Below are positions 7,809 through 14,478 of a stretch of 34,465 nt of DNA, in pieces; position 1 is the stretch's first letter; each line of letters starts with the position of its first letter. The position numbers and the translations under genes were made by a program. This DNA is from Flavobacteriaceae bacterium (lineage in GTDB: Bacteria; Bacteroidota; Bacteroidia; Flavobacteriales; Flavobacteriaceae): the NCBI GenBank assembly GCA_947451475.1, contig CANFZC010000024.1, positions 1 to 34,465 of the forward strand, written 5' to 3'. The notes below the pieces were generated by a model. That model saw nothing but the letters and a program-made list of their open reading frames with translations. It made no database searches and was not told the DNA's origin.

Positions 7809-8498
7809 TTGAAGCGAGAAATTGTCCAAACCAGTGATGGTTCTACCACCATTTATTTGCCGGATTGGAACGAAAGTTACCACTCCAAGCATGGTGCTAT
7901 TCAAGAAGCTTATCATGTATTTATCAAGAATGGGCTCTACTTTGCTAATTCGGAAATCATGGGATTGCGGAGCAAAGCAGCGTCTGTTTCGATTTTAGAG
8001 ATAGGATTTGGCACAGGGTTGAATGGTTTTATTACTTTTTTAGAATCTGAACAATCGGGCCAAAAGATTGATTATGTTGGAATAGAAGCTTATCCTGTAC
8101 TTTTGGAGGAAGCCATGCAAATGAATTATGCACAAGAAATTGCTCCAGCAAATAGTGCTGTTTTCCAAAAAATGCACGAGTGTAGTTGGGAACAAAGAAA
8201 TGAAATTTCGGCCAACGTCTATTTAACCAAGCAGCAAAAATTATTCCAGGAAGTAGATGAAGAAAACGTTTATGATTTGATTTATTTTGATGCTTTTGGA
8301 TTTAGGGTTCAACCTGAATTATGGTCGGAAGCTATTTTTCAGCGTATGTATGCTGCTTTGAAGTCAAAAGGAGTCTTGGTTACTTATGCTTGTCGTACTT
8401 CCATTAAGAACGCAATGTTAACGGCCGGTTTTTCAGTAGAAAAATTACCCGGAGCACCGGGTAAAAGAGAAATGTTGCGCGCCACTAAAGGCTTTTAA
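7809..8498 (+). CDS. mnmD: tRNA (5-methylaminomethyl-2-thiouridine)-methyltransferase MnmD
   Basis: A 229-residue SAM-dependent methyltransferase. It has the Rossmann motif ILEIGFGTGLN near residues 49-59, the acidic motif DLIYFDAFGFRVQPELWS, and a Cys-containing strand LVTYACRTS, all typical of the MnmD domain (the methyltransferase half of E. coli MnmC). It completes mnm5(s2)U at the tRNA wobble position. The start is a TTG at 7809: an in-frame stop at 7803-7805 excludes any upstream start, and KREIVQTSDGSTTI is the conserved family N-terminus. No FAD-dependent MnmC oxidase half is fused to it. Confidence 0.9.
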   Translation: MKREIVQTSDGSTTIYLPDWNESYHSKHGAIQEAYHVFIKNGLYFANSEIMGLRSKAASVSILEIGFGTGLNGFITFLESEQSGQKIDYVGIEAYPVLLEEAMQMNYAQEIAPANSAVFQKMHECSWEQRNEISANVYLTKQQKLFQEVDEENVYDLIYFDAFGFRVQPELWSEAIFQRMYAALKSKGVLVTYACRTSIKNAMLTAGFSVEKLPGAPGKREMLRATKGF

Positions 8499-8575
8499 AA
8501 ATTTAACATTAGAATGCTATTATTTAACTTTTCTTTTGAATCTTGGAGTTTAATTATTAGCTATTTTTGAAGTAA

Positions 8576-8583
8576 TAATTTTG
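8576..8583 (+). promoter_or_regulatory. -7 promoter box of the first small paralog
   Basis: TAATTTTG fits TAnnTTTG and lies 40 bases before the ATG at 8624. No TTG at standard -33 spacing is visible, so strength is uncertain. Confidence 0.45.
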
Positions 8584-8623
8584 GTCTTACAATACCCTAT
8601 TAACTTTATTAAATATTTTATCT

Positions 8624-8821
8624 ATGTCTAAAACGATGTTAGATTACACCAAGTCGGTATTAAAAAGAGTGAGTTTTGACGTCAATCTTTTTGCTAAAGA
8701 ACTTGAAAAAGCATGTAAGGTATTATTGCCTTATGAGTTAGAAGAATTAACCAATTGGCTAGTACAATTTACCAAGGAAAGGCCGGAATTACAGCACTGT
8801 ATGTTGTATATTAAAAACTAA
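8624..8821 (+). CDS. small conserved helical protein, paralog 1 of 3
   Basis: A 65-residue protein, charged and predicted helical, without signal peptide or membrane segment. It shares with the two following ORFs the pattern DYTKSVLKRV, then FAKELEKA, LLPYELEEL, NWL and PEL. The conserved spacing of hydrophobic residues suggests a small two-helix or three-helix fold, perhaps an adaptor or regulator; I do not recognise a named family. It has its own hairpin terminator at 8832-8856, so the three copies seem to be separate transcription units. Conservation between copies at protein level supports that it is a real gene. Confidence 0.75.
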   Translation: MSKTMLDYTKSVLKRVSFDVNLFAKELEKACKVLLPYELEELTNWLVQFTKERPELQHCMLYIKN

Positions 8822-8831
8822 AAATACTAAT

Positions 8832-8856
8832 AGGAACTTCACTAGTTCCTTTTTTT
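8832..8856 (+). terminator. terminator after paralog 1
   Basis: A 7-bp perfect stem AGGAACT / AGTTCCT with a five-base loop, followed by a run of T, starts 11 bases after the stop codon. Confidence 0.8.
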
Positions 8857-8932
8857 ATTTCTATTGTAGGGTATTTAAAAAAAGAAATGTTTAACTACTA
8901 TTGAGATCTTAATTTAAATTATATTGATTGTT

Positions 8933-9142
8933 ATGGGAAGGATGATTTATGATTATACAAAATCGAATTTAGAGCGATCTTGTAATGATAAGGAAGTATT
9001 TATCAAAGAGTTTAAAAAAGCATCCAAGGTTTTAATGCCACATGAATTTGAAAAATTGCTTAATTGGTTACATTTTTTTGCGGCAGATAAACCTGAGTTG
9101 GAAGAAACCATAGCGATGTTAACTACTATTTTAGTAAGTTAA
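8933..9142 (+). CDS. small conserved helical protein, paralog 2 of 3
   Basis: A 69-residue protein starting MGRMIYDYTKSNLERS. The frame also has a TTG at 8924, but the ATG at 8933 puts DYTK at the same distance from the start as in the other two copies. It is the most divergent copy: the VSFD segment is replaced by SCNDKEVF, the lower half reads LMPHEFEKLLNWL, and the C-terminus is longer (ending TTILVS). No signal peptide, membrane span or known catalytic motif is visible. Only a weak AT-rich hairpin follows it (about 9160-9173). Confidence 0.7.
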   Translation: MGRMIYDYTKSNLERSCNDKEVFIKEFKKASKVLMPHEFEKLLNWLHFFAADKPELEETIAMLTTILVS

Positions 9143-9290
9143 AACATAATAAATAGTAATAAAAGTGCTTTTAGTCGATAAAAATAGTTTTTTAACGATG
9201 TTTTTTAACAAAACATGATGCTAGTTACTTTTTTTTATTTTACATTTACAAAACGTTCTTACCGTAAGATAACCCCAAATCTTAACCATT

Positions 9291-9485
9291 ATGCCTAGAA
9301 TGATCTATGATTACACAAAATCGGTACTCGAAAGAGTGAGCTTCGACCCGATTCTTTTTGCTAAAGAATTAAAAAAAGCAGTAAGAAACTTGCTGCCTTA
9401 TGAGGTTGAACAATTAAAAAAATGGCTTCAATATTTCACTAGTGAACATCCAGAACTGAAGCAATGTTTAGCAGTAGTTAGTTAA
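9291..9485 (+). CDS. small conserved helical protein, paralog 3 of 3
   Basis: A 64-residue protein starting MPRMIYDYTKSVLERV. It matches paralog 1 most closely in the middle (SVLERVSFD, FAKELKKA, LLPYE, WL, FTSE, PELKQC). The ATG at 9291 is unambiguous. A strong bidirectional terminator follows directly and ends at the oxyR stop. Function unknown; tandem triplication suggests dosage or diversification rather than a fixed complex, but that is inference. Confidence 0.75.
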   Translation: MPRMIYDYTKSVLERVSFDPILFAKELKKAVRNLLPYEVEQLKKWLQYFTSEHPELKQCLAVVS

Positions 9486-9529
9486 AAAAAAAAAATAAGG
9501 AGTTGGTGCAACAGCTCCTTATTTTTTTT
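9486..9529. terminator. bidirectional terminator between small paralog 3 and oxyR
   Basis: Stem AATAAGGAG (9494-9502) / CTCCTTATT (9515-9523) with an internal TTG-GTG-CAA mini-stem, flanked by an A-run on the left and a T-run on the right. It ends both the + strand gene and the minus strand oxyR, and overlaps the oxyR stop codon. Confidence 0.85.
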
Positions 9530-10460
9530 GTAGCGGACTTATTATTTGTACGTTTTGAAATGCAATTGCTCCTTTAATCACTCCGGATATCGTGGTGCGA
9601 AGCGCGTCAATGATGTGTATTTTTAGTTCGTTTTTTGGAAAAATTAAGCTAACTTCTCTTGCTGGTTTAGGTTCAACAAAGTGCTTTAGTTTTAATTGGT
9701 CTTTTTCGCTTAAATTCAAGGTGTGTAAATAGGGAAGTAGTGTCGTTCCTAATCCTTCATCGGCTAATTTTATTAGTGTTTCAAAACTTCCACTTTCTAT
9801 TTGAAAATGATTTTTCTCATTTTGGTATTGGTTTTTGCACAAATTTAATATGCCATCTCTAAAACAATGACCGTCTTGCAGTAGTAAAATCTCATCGATA
9901 TTTAAATCACTGATTTCAATTTCTTTCTTTTGGAAAACTTGATGATTTTCGGGGACGTAGGCAACAAATGGTTCGAAATACAGTACAATTTCTTTTATTT
10001 TTTCTTCTTCTAGTGGTGTAGCGGCAATCGCGGCATCTAAATGTCCGTTTTTAAGTTTTTCGATGATTTCGTTAGTGTTTAACTCTTCAATGATCAACTT
10101 TACCTTTGGGTACTTTTTTATGAAATTGTTTAAGAACATTGGAAGCAGTGTAGGCATGATAGTTGGAATGATTCCTAGACGAAATTCACCACCAATGAAC
10201 CCTTTTTGTTGGTCAACAATATCTTGAATTCTATCGGCTTCATTTACGATATTTTTGGATTGGTTTACAATTTTCAGTCCGATTTCAGTGAGCTGAATAG
10301 GCTTCTTAGTTCGATCAAATATTTGGATGTCTAGTTCTTCTTCTACTTTTTGGATTTGCATGCTCAAAGTGGGTTGTGTAACAAAACATTTTTCAGCAGC
10401 AAGCGTAAAGTTTTTATGTTCGGCAACAGCCAAAACATATTTAAGTTGTGTAATAGTCAT
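9519..10460 (-). CDS. oxyR: LysR-family peroxide-sensing regulator OxyR
   Basis: A 313-residue LysR-type regulator. The N-terminal winged HTH (residues 1-60) has AAEKCFVTQPTLSMQIQKVE. The effector domain carries the OxyR redox pair in LLQDGHCFRDGILNLC: C199 and C208, the same spacing and numbering as in E. coli OxyR, where they form the H2O2-sensing disulfide. It should therefore activate peroxide-defence genes in the cytoplasm. Its promoter region contains a 23-bp perfect inverted repeat, probably its own operator. It lies downstream of, and on the same strand as, the bicarbonate transporter gene, 74 bases away with its own promoter. Confidence 0.9.
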   Translation of the reverse strand: MTITQLKYVLAVAEHKNFTLAAEKCFVTQPTLSMQIQKVEEELDIQIFDRTKKPIQLTEIGLKIVNQSKNIVNEADRIQDIVDQQKGFIGGEFRLGIIPTIMPTLLPMFLNNFIKKYPKVKLIIEELNTNEIIEKLKNGHLDAAIAATPLEEEKIKEIVLYFEPFVAYVPENHQVFQKKEIEISDLNIDEILLLQDGHCFRDGILNLCKNQYQNEKNHFQIESGSFETLIKLADEGLGTTLLPYLHTLNLSEKDQLKLKHFVEPKPAREVSLIFPKNELKIHIIDALRTTISGVIKGAIAFQNVQIISPLQKK

Positions 10461-10478
10461 TTATAGTAAAATTTGATG

Positions 10479-10486
10479 CAAATATA
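10479..10486 (-). promoter_or_regulatory. -7 promoter box of oxyR
   Basis: On the minus strand the box reads TATATTTG, a perfect TAnnTTTG, 18 bases upstream of the oxyR ATG. The -33 region is covered by the inverted repeat 10489-10511. Confidence 0.65.
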
Positions 10487-10488
10487 AA

Positions 10489-10511
10489 AACTATAAGTAA
10501 ATCTTATAGTT
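10489..10511. promoter_or_regulatory. inverted repeat, probable OxyR autoregulatory operator
   Basis: AACTATAAG-TAAAT-CTTATAGTT is a perfect 9-bp inverted repeat with a 5-base spacer and contains a LysR-type T-N11-A core. It covers the -33 region of oxyR, the usual place for LysR autorepression. The right arm plus flank (TTATAGTTAAA) recurs in the leader of the transporter gene at 11511-11521. Confidence 0.6.
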
Positions 10512-10534
10512 AAAATAGCAGTAAAATATACTAT

Positions 10535-11491
10535 TTAACAAATATTTATAATCCCAAAATAAATTGGAAGGCCGAGTGTAATATTAAATGGAAACGTAAT
10601 GGCTAATGCCATAGGTAAATATAGCCCAGGATTGGCTTTGGGTACCGCAATTTTCATCGCCGCAGGAACCGCTATATAGGAGGCACTTGCTGCTAAGACT
10701 GCAAAAATGAATCGATCTCCTATTTCAGTAGTGAAATATTTACTTAAGTAAGCGACTATGCACCCATTTACCAAAGGAATTGTAATGGCAAAAGCTATGG
10801 TGAACCAGCCATTTTTTATGAATTCAGCTATTTTTTTGCCACTGGTCATTCCCATATCCAGCAAGAAAATAACGAGGAATCCTTTGAAAATATCGGTTGT
10901 AAATGGTTTTATACCGTTGGCTTGATTATCACTAGCAAGCATTCCGATAATTAAACTTCCAATAATTAAAAATACACTGCCATTTGTAAAAGAATGTTTA
11001 ATGATTTGAGAAAGTTGGATTGTATTATTTTTTTTAAACCAAGAAAGTAGCATAACGCCAATGATTATTGCAGGAGCTTCCATAAGCGCCATGATTGCTA
11101 CCATATGACCACTGAACGTCAACTTTTGTGCCTCCAAAAAGGAAACCGCTGTTACAAAAGTGACGGCACTTACTGAGCCATAGGAGGCTGCAATAGCGCC
11201 GGCATTGTCCACGCCTAATTTTTTCTTTAAGATAAAAAAAGTATAAATAGGAATTAAAATTGCAATCGAGATACCAAAGATTATAGACCAAACGATTTCC
11301 ATTGACAACGTACTATGGGACAATTCTTGACCTCCTTTAAAACCAATAGAAAACAACAGATACAAGGAGATGAATTTTGACGATTGCGCAGGGATTTCTA
11401 AATCGCTCTTGAGTTGCACTGCAATTATTCCAAGAATGAAAAAGAGTAAGGCGGGGCTGGTTAAGTTTTCAAATAGTAATTGTAAATTCAT
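10535..11491 (-). CDS. SbtA-type sodium-dependent bicarbonate transporter
   Basis: A 318-residue membrane protein with about ten hydrophobic segments. The N-terminus SPALLFFILGIIAVQLKSDLEIP, the segment LYLLFSIGFKGGQELS, and the mid-protein SYGSVSAVTFVTA and MEAPAI are characteristic of the SbtA family (formerly DUF897). Cyanobacterial SbtA imports HCO3- with Na+. It lies 34 bases downstream of a carbonic anhydrase gene on the same strand, so uptake and hydration of inorganic carbon are probably co-expressed. No PII-like SbtB is recognisable next to it. A copy of the oxyR operator half-site lies in its short leader. Confidence 0.85.
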   Translation of the reverse strand: MNLQLLFENLTSPALLFFILGIIAVQLKSDLEIPAQSSKFISLYLLFSIGFKGGQELSHSTLSMEIVWSIIFGISIAILIPIYTFFILKKKLGVDNAGAIAASYGSVSAVTFVTAVSFLEAQKLTFSGHMVAIMALMEAPAIIIGVMLLSWFKKNNTIQLSQIIKHSFTNGSVFLIIGSLIIGMLASDNQANGIKPFTTDIFKGFLVIFLLDMGMTSGKKIAEFIKNGWFTIAFAITIPLVNGCIVAYLSKYFTTEIGDRFIFAVLAASASYIAVPAAMKIAVPKANPGLYLPMALAITFPFNITLGLPIYFGIINIC

Positions 11492-11510
11492 GATGTTGTT
11501 TTTTATATAA

Positions 11511-11521
11511 TTATAGTTAAA
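11511..11521. promoter_or_regulatory. possible OxyR half-site in the bicarbonate transporter leader
   Basis: TTATAGTTAAA is identical to the right arm and flank of the oxyR inverted repeat (10504-10514). It lies 20 bases upstream of the transporter ATG (minus strand). A second full arm is not present, only a TATATAA-like sequence, so this is tentative. Confidence 0.3.
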
Positions 11522-11525
11522 TCGA

Positions 11526-12263
11526 TTAATTTAAAAATTGAAGTTCGCCGGTGCGAAGAACATAAAAGGCACCAACAATTTTTATTTCGCCATTGGCTTC
11601 CATAGTTCTTAATATCTCGCTTTTGGACCGTATTTCATTGATGGCATTACGGACGTTGTTTTGAGAAACGAGCTTTACATATTCATCATTTTTTATAGAT
11701 TTATCGCCTTTGTAGTTTTGACTCATTGCTAGGGCGGGTTTAATATTGTTGAGCATAGCAGTAATATTTCCAAGTTTTACGTCGTCAATAGCTCCTTTCA
11801 CTGCGCCGCAATGTTGATGTCCCATGACAATAATAAGTTTGGCTCCAGCGACCTTACAAGCAAATTCCATACTCCCTAATAAATCGGTATTGACAAAATT
11901 ACCGGCCACTCGCCCTACAAAGACATCGCCAATACCCTGGTCAAATACATCTTCTACCGGTACACGACTATCTAAACAGCTTAAAACCATCGCTTCGGGA
12001 AATTGTCCATCGGTAGCTGTTTTTCTTATGCTTTCTGAATGGTTTCGTAGGGTATAGTCGCTTTTTCTAAATCGTTCGTTTCCGTCTTTAAATTGCTTCA
12101 AAACGTCATCGGGAGTTAACGACTGTTGTTGTTCTTTAGTTAGTACGGAATGATTTATTAAGGATGATTTAGGGTAGTCTAGCGTTGCTTTTGATTTGCA
12201 CCCACAAAAAAGTAGCGTCGTTATGAAAAGGAGGAAAAGCGTCTTTGTTTTATTAGTTACCAT
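11526..12263 (-). CDS. beta-class carbonic anhydrase, predicted lipoprotein
   Basis: A 245-residue protein interconverting CO2 and HCO3-. The beta-class zinc ligands are present: C96 and D98-x-R100 in SCLDSR, and H149/C152 in MGHQHCGAVKGA. An N-terminal hydrophobic segment ends in LLFCGC (lipidated Cys probably C22), so the enzyme should be exported and membrane-anchored, unlike the usual cytoplasmic beta enzyme. Compared with cytoplasmic relatives it has about 40 extra N-terminal residues. It lies 36 bases after sua5 and 34 bases before the bicarbonate transporter gene, all on the minus strand. Export would let it supply HCO3- to the importer; this is inference. Confidence 0.9.
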   Translation of the reverse strand: MVTNKTKTLFLLFITTLLFCGCKSKATLDYPKSSLINHSVLTKEQQQSLTPDDVLKQFKDGNERFRKSDYTLRNHSESIRKTATDGQFPEAMVLSCLDSRVPVEDVFDQGIGDVFVGRVAGNFVNTDLLGSMEFACKVAGAKLIIVMGHQHCGAVKGAIDDVKLGNITAMLNNIKPALAMSQNYKGDKSIKNDEYVKLVSQNNVRNAINEIRSKSEILRTMEANGEIKIVGAFYVLRTGELQFLN

Positions 12264-12299
12264 ATTATTTTAATTTAATTAAAGTTAATTTTTGTTTGG

Positions 12300-13256
12300 T
12301 TAGTTTGTCGTTGCTGCTCTTTTTAATCTATCGTTGATGGATCTTCCTAATTGATTATCAGGAAACTCTTCAACTATGATAACGTCGAGTTTTAAATTAT
12401 CTAAACGATGTAAAGCAGCATATAAATTGGTTGCGGCTTCCTTTAGGTCGCTTTTTTTGGACAGTATTTCTTGGTAGATTATACTTTTATTTTTTACTTC
12501 TAAATTAAAAAGCAGTATTCCAATTCGTTTTTCTTGATTTGAATTAATAGCACTTTCAACATCGGACGTGAATATGGTTTTTGTAACAGGAGCGTAATGT
12601 TTTGCCATCATGCCAGGAGCATTGGGATGCTGCTCTTCAAAATTTCTGATGGTGATGGGACCAATCTCATTTTCTAGTTCTTCAATGGCAAGCGAACCAA
12701 GTCTATAAATTACGGGTGCTTCCTTTTCAAATCCAATAATGGTCGATTCAATTCCCATTTCACATCTACCCCCATTTAAAACCATCGGTAGTTTTTCATT
12801 AAAATAATCGTCAACATGCGTGGCAGTTGTTGGACTGATATATCCAGAGGGATTTGCACTTGGGGCAGCAAGGGGAAAAGGTAAAAGATTAAGCAATTTT
12901 AAAGTTTTAGGATGGTTTGGCATTCGCACTGCAACTGTACTTTTACCCGCAGTAATGCTATCAGGAACCGCTATTGTTTTTTTTAATACTAAGGTTAATG
13001 GACCGGGCCAAAATCTTTTCATAAGTTTGTATGCCATCTCGGGTACCTCTTCTGCTACCTTGTTTAAGTCGTGTAGCGAACCAATATGAACAATTAGAGG
13101 ATTTACAAGTGGCCTATTTTTTAAGTCGAAAATGGCGTGGATGGCCTTTTCACTATAAATATTGGCAGCAAGTCCATAGACCGTCTCAGTAGGTATCGCT
13201 ACAATTTCGTTATTATTTAAAAATTGCGCAGCTTTATAAATGTCATTAGAAATCAT
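12300..13256 (-). CDS. L-threonylcarbamoyladenylate synthase, Sua5 type
   Basis: A 318-residue two-domain enzyme. The YrdC/TsaC domain (about 1-200) has AIPTETVYGLAANI, the KNRPLVNPL motif and MPNHP/SANPSG. The C-terminal Sua5 domain starts after the linker with APGMMAKHYAP and ends about residue 318. It makes threonylcarbamoyl-AMP from threonine, ATP and bicarbonate, the first step of t6A modification of tRNAs reading ANN codons. Notably bicarbonate is a substrate and the next two genes are carbonic anhydrase and a bicarbonate transporter. Its start lies 8 bases after the DUF6671 stop, so the two are co-transcribed. Confidence 0.92.
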   Translation of the reverse strand: MISNDIYKAAQFLNNNEIVAIPTETVYGLAANIYSEKAIHAIFDLKNRPLVNPLIVHIGSLHDLNKVAEEVPEMAYKLMKRFWPGPLTLVLKKTIAVPDSITAGKSTVAVRMPNHPKTLKLLNLLPFPLAAPSANPSGYISPTTATHVDDYFNEKLPMVLNGGRCEMGIESTIIGFEKEAPVIYRLGSLAIEELENEIGPITIRNFEEQHPNAPGMMAKHYAPVTKTIFTSDVESAINSNQEKRIGILLFNLEVKNKSIIYQEILSKKSDLKEAATNLYAALHRLDNLKLDVIIVEEFPDNQLGRSINDRLKRAATTN

Positions 13257-13264
13257 GATGTATA

Positions 13265-14101
13265 TTAGGGATTACAGAAATTACAGTAAGCGGGATCTTC
13301 TTTCGTTTTTTGATGCGGATAAAACACTTCATTTTTATGATCGCATTTCTTGCATTCGTATAGGAAACTAAGCGTAGAACTTGTAGGGGAATTGCACCAG
13401 TTGCAGGGTAGACCAGGTAGTGCTTTTACTATTGAAAAGCCGGGTGTTTGACAAGCGGGACAGACCGAACGTATATTTTTTAACAATTTCTCTGCTGTTT
13501 TTTTAATTACGTTCATACGAGTTGGATTAACATGGGCTCTCATGTCGGTTTCTACATAAACTGAATCACTTTTTTTTTTGAAGTCATAGAAATGTTTTTC
13601 TAACGCACTTTGATCGGTTATTCCTTTTATGATAGGACTGTAATCATCTTTTGATGGTCTCATAATTAGCGCGTGTGATGGAAATTTTGCGCGTTCGGCA
13701 AAGTCAATTAACTCAATAGTTGAATTGATATTCGAAGCGTTAAAATTTGTTTCCATGCTTATTTCGCGCGCCACTATTTCTAAATTATTTTTAGCATCGA
13801 TGAACATCATAAGTTCGTCATCAGCAGCTGAAAAATAGACTGAGGGATGTGCGCCAAAAGACCCTTCGCTGCCAATTACTAAATCCGTAGCATTCATTTC
13901 CATTGCTAAATGACACTTTTTTCGCAGCGTCGTAAGGGTATCGTCTTTTCTTTCTATTTCGCCCGAAAAAGTACCTAATGAATCGGTGTCAAATGTATCT
14001 GAAACAAAACAAGATACTTCTAGTTGCGCTTCAAAAAGAGGAGCAATGACCTTTTCTTTTTGGTGTTTTGTGGCGATAAGTAACTTTCGATTTGCAAACA
14101 T
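13265..14101 (-). CDS. DUF6671 protein with C-terminal double zinc ribbon
   Basis: A 278-residue protein of unknown function. The first part (about 1-200) has conserved-looking motifs KHQKEKVIAP, DLVIGSEGSFGAHP and DDELMMFID, suggestive of an alpha/beta fold with possible ligand binding. The C-terminus holds four CxxC knuckles in two pairs: C214/C217 with C233/C236, and C250/C253 with C273/C276, which should bind two zinc ions. It has no signal peptide or membrane segment. It overlaps the upstream 94-aa gene by one base (ATGA-type) and sits 8 bases before sua5. The DUF number is from memory and untested. Confidence 0.72.
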   Translation of the reverse strand: MFANRKLLIATKHQKEKVIAPLFEAQLEVSCFVSDTFDTDSLGTFSGEIERKDDTLTTLRKKCHLAMEMNATDLVIGSEGSFGAHPSVYFSAADDELMMFIDAKNNLEIVAREISMETNFNASNINSTIELIDFAERAKFPSHALIMRPSKDDYSPIIKGITDQSALEKHFYDFKKKSDSVYVETDMRAHVNPTRMNVIKKTAEKLLKNIRSVCPACQTPGFSIVKALPGLPCNWCNSPTSSTLSFLYECKKCDHKNEVFYPHQKTKEDPAYCNFCNP

Positions 14102-14385
14102 TATTTTGATACTTCAAGTGATATTGTCATTTTTACTGATACGTTATAGCCCTTTTCATCCGCTTTATCTAGAAATGATTTTAGCGATGTTTTTGTTGCA
14201 TTTAGCTCAATTATCCTTTTTTTGGAGTATTCAATATTTCGTTCCTTACGCACGAAATGGCTGAAATCATCTAGATTGTGATAGTTGATTTTACTATTGA
14301 TAAGATGGACTAGCATCATATTCGCTTCAGTGGGAGGAAGTGTACTGCTAATGAGTAGGAAATCTTTCTTAAGATCTAAATTCAT
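14101..14385 (-). CDS. unrecognised 94-aa protein, first gene of the bicarbonate-associated operon
   Basis: A 94-residue soluble protein starting MNLDLKKDFLLISSTLPP. I do not recognise a family. It has no signal peptide, membrane segment or cysteine motif. The pattern, with strands around LLISSTL and VSVKMTISLEV flanking charged helices, would suit a small alpha/beta protein. It is not visibly a PII/SbtB protein. Its stop overlaps the DUF6671 start by one base, so translation is probably coupled. It is divergent from the CbbR-like LysR gene, whose intergenic region is the natural control point of the operon. Confidence 0.6.
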   Translation of the reverse strand: MNLDLKKDFLLISSTLPPTEANMMLVHLINSKINYHNLDDFSHFVRKERNIEYSKKRIIELNATKTSLKSFLDKADEKGYNVSVKMTISLEVSK

Positions 14386-14426
14386 AGGATTGATTTTTTT
14401 AAATTATCTGGGCAAAATTGTAAATT

Positions 14427-14439
14427 ATATATCATATAT
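14427..14439. promoter_or_regulatory. AT-rich dyad in the LysR / 94-aa divergent region
   Basis: ATATATCATATAT is a 13-bp pseudo-palindrome sitting just upstream of the LysR -7 box, where LysR-type autoregulators commonly bind. In sequence this AT-rich, chance dyads are likely. Confidence 0.3.
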
Positions 14440-14446
14440 TTTTATT

Positions 14447-14454
14447 TATATTTG
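14447..14454 (+). promoter_or_regulatory. -7 promoter box of the CbbR-like regulator
   Basis: TATATTTG fits TAnnTTTG and lies 24 bases before the ATG at 14479. The only upstream TTG (14418-14420) is 26 bases away, longer than usual. Confidence 0.55.
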
Positions 14455-14478
14455 TTATGTTATATATAAAATTTATTT

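Noticed and set aside
8624..9485. Toxin-antitoxin module among the small paralogs
   Set aside because: All three ORFs are paralogs of each other with separate transcription signals; no overlapping toxin/antitoxin gene pair is present.
13986..14264. Plus-strand ORF of 92 codons overlapping the DUF6671 and 94-aa genes
   Set aside because: It is a shadow: the minus strand genes have clear domain patterns and coupled start/stop, and the plus frame is only a low-complexity hydrophobic run.
14101..14385. PII-like SbtB partner of the bicarbonate transporter
   Set aside because: The 94-aa protein has no T-loop-like or nucleotide-binding pattern of PII proteins; the identity stays open.
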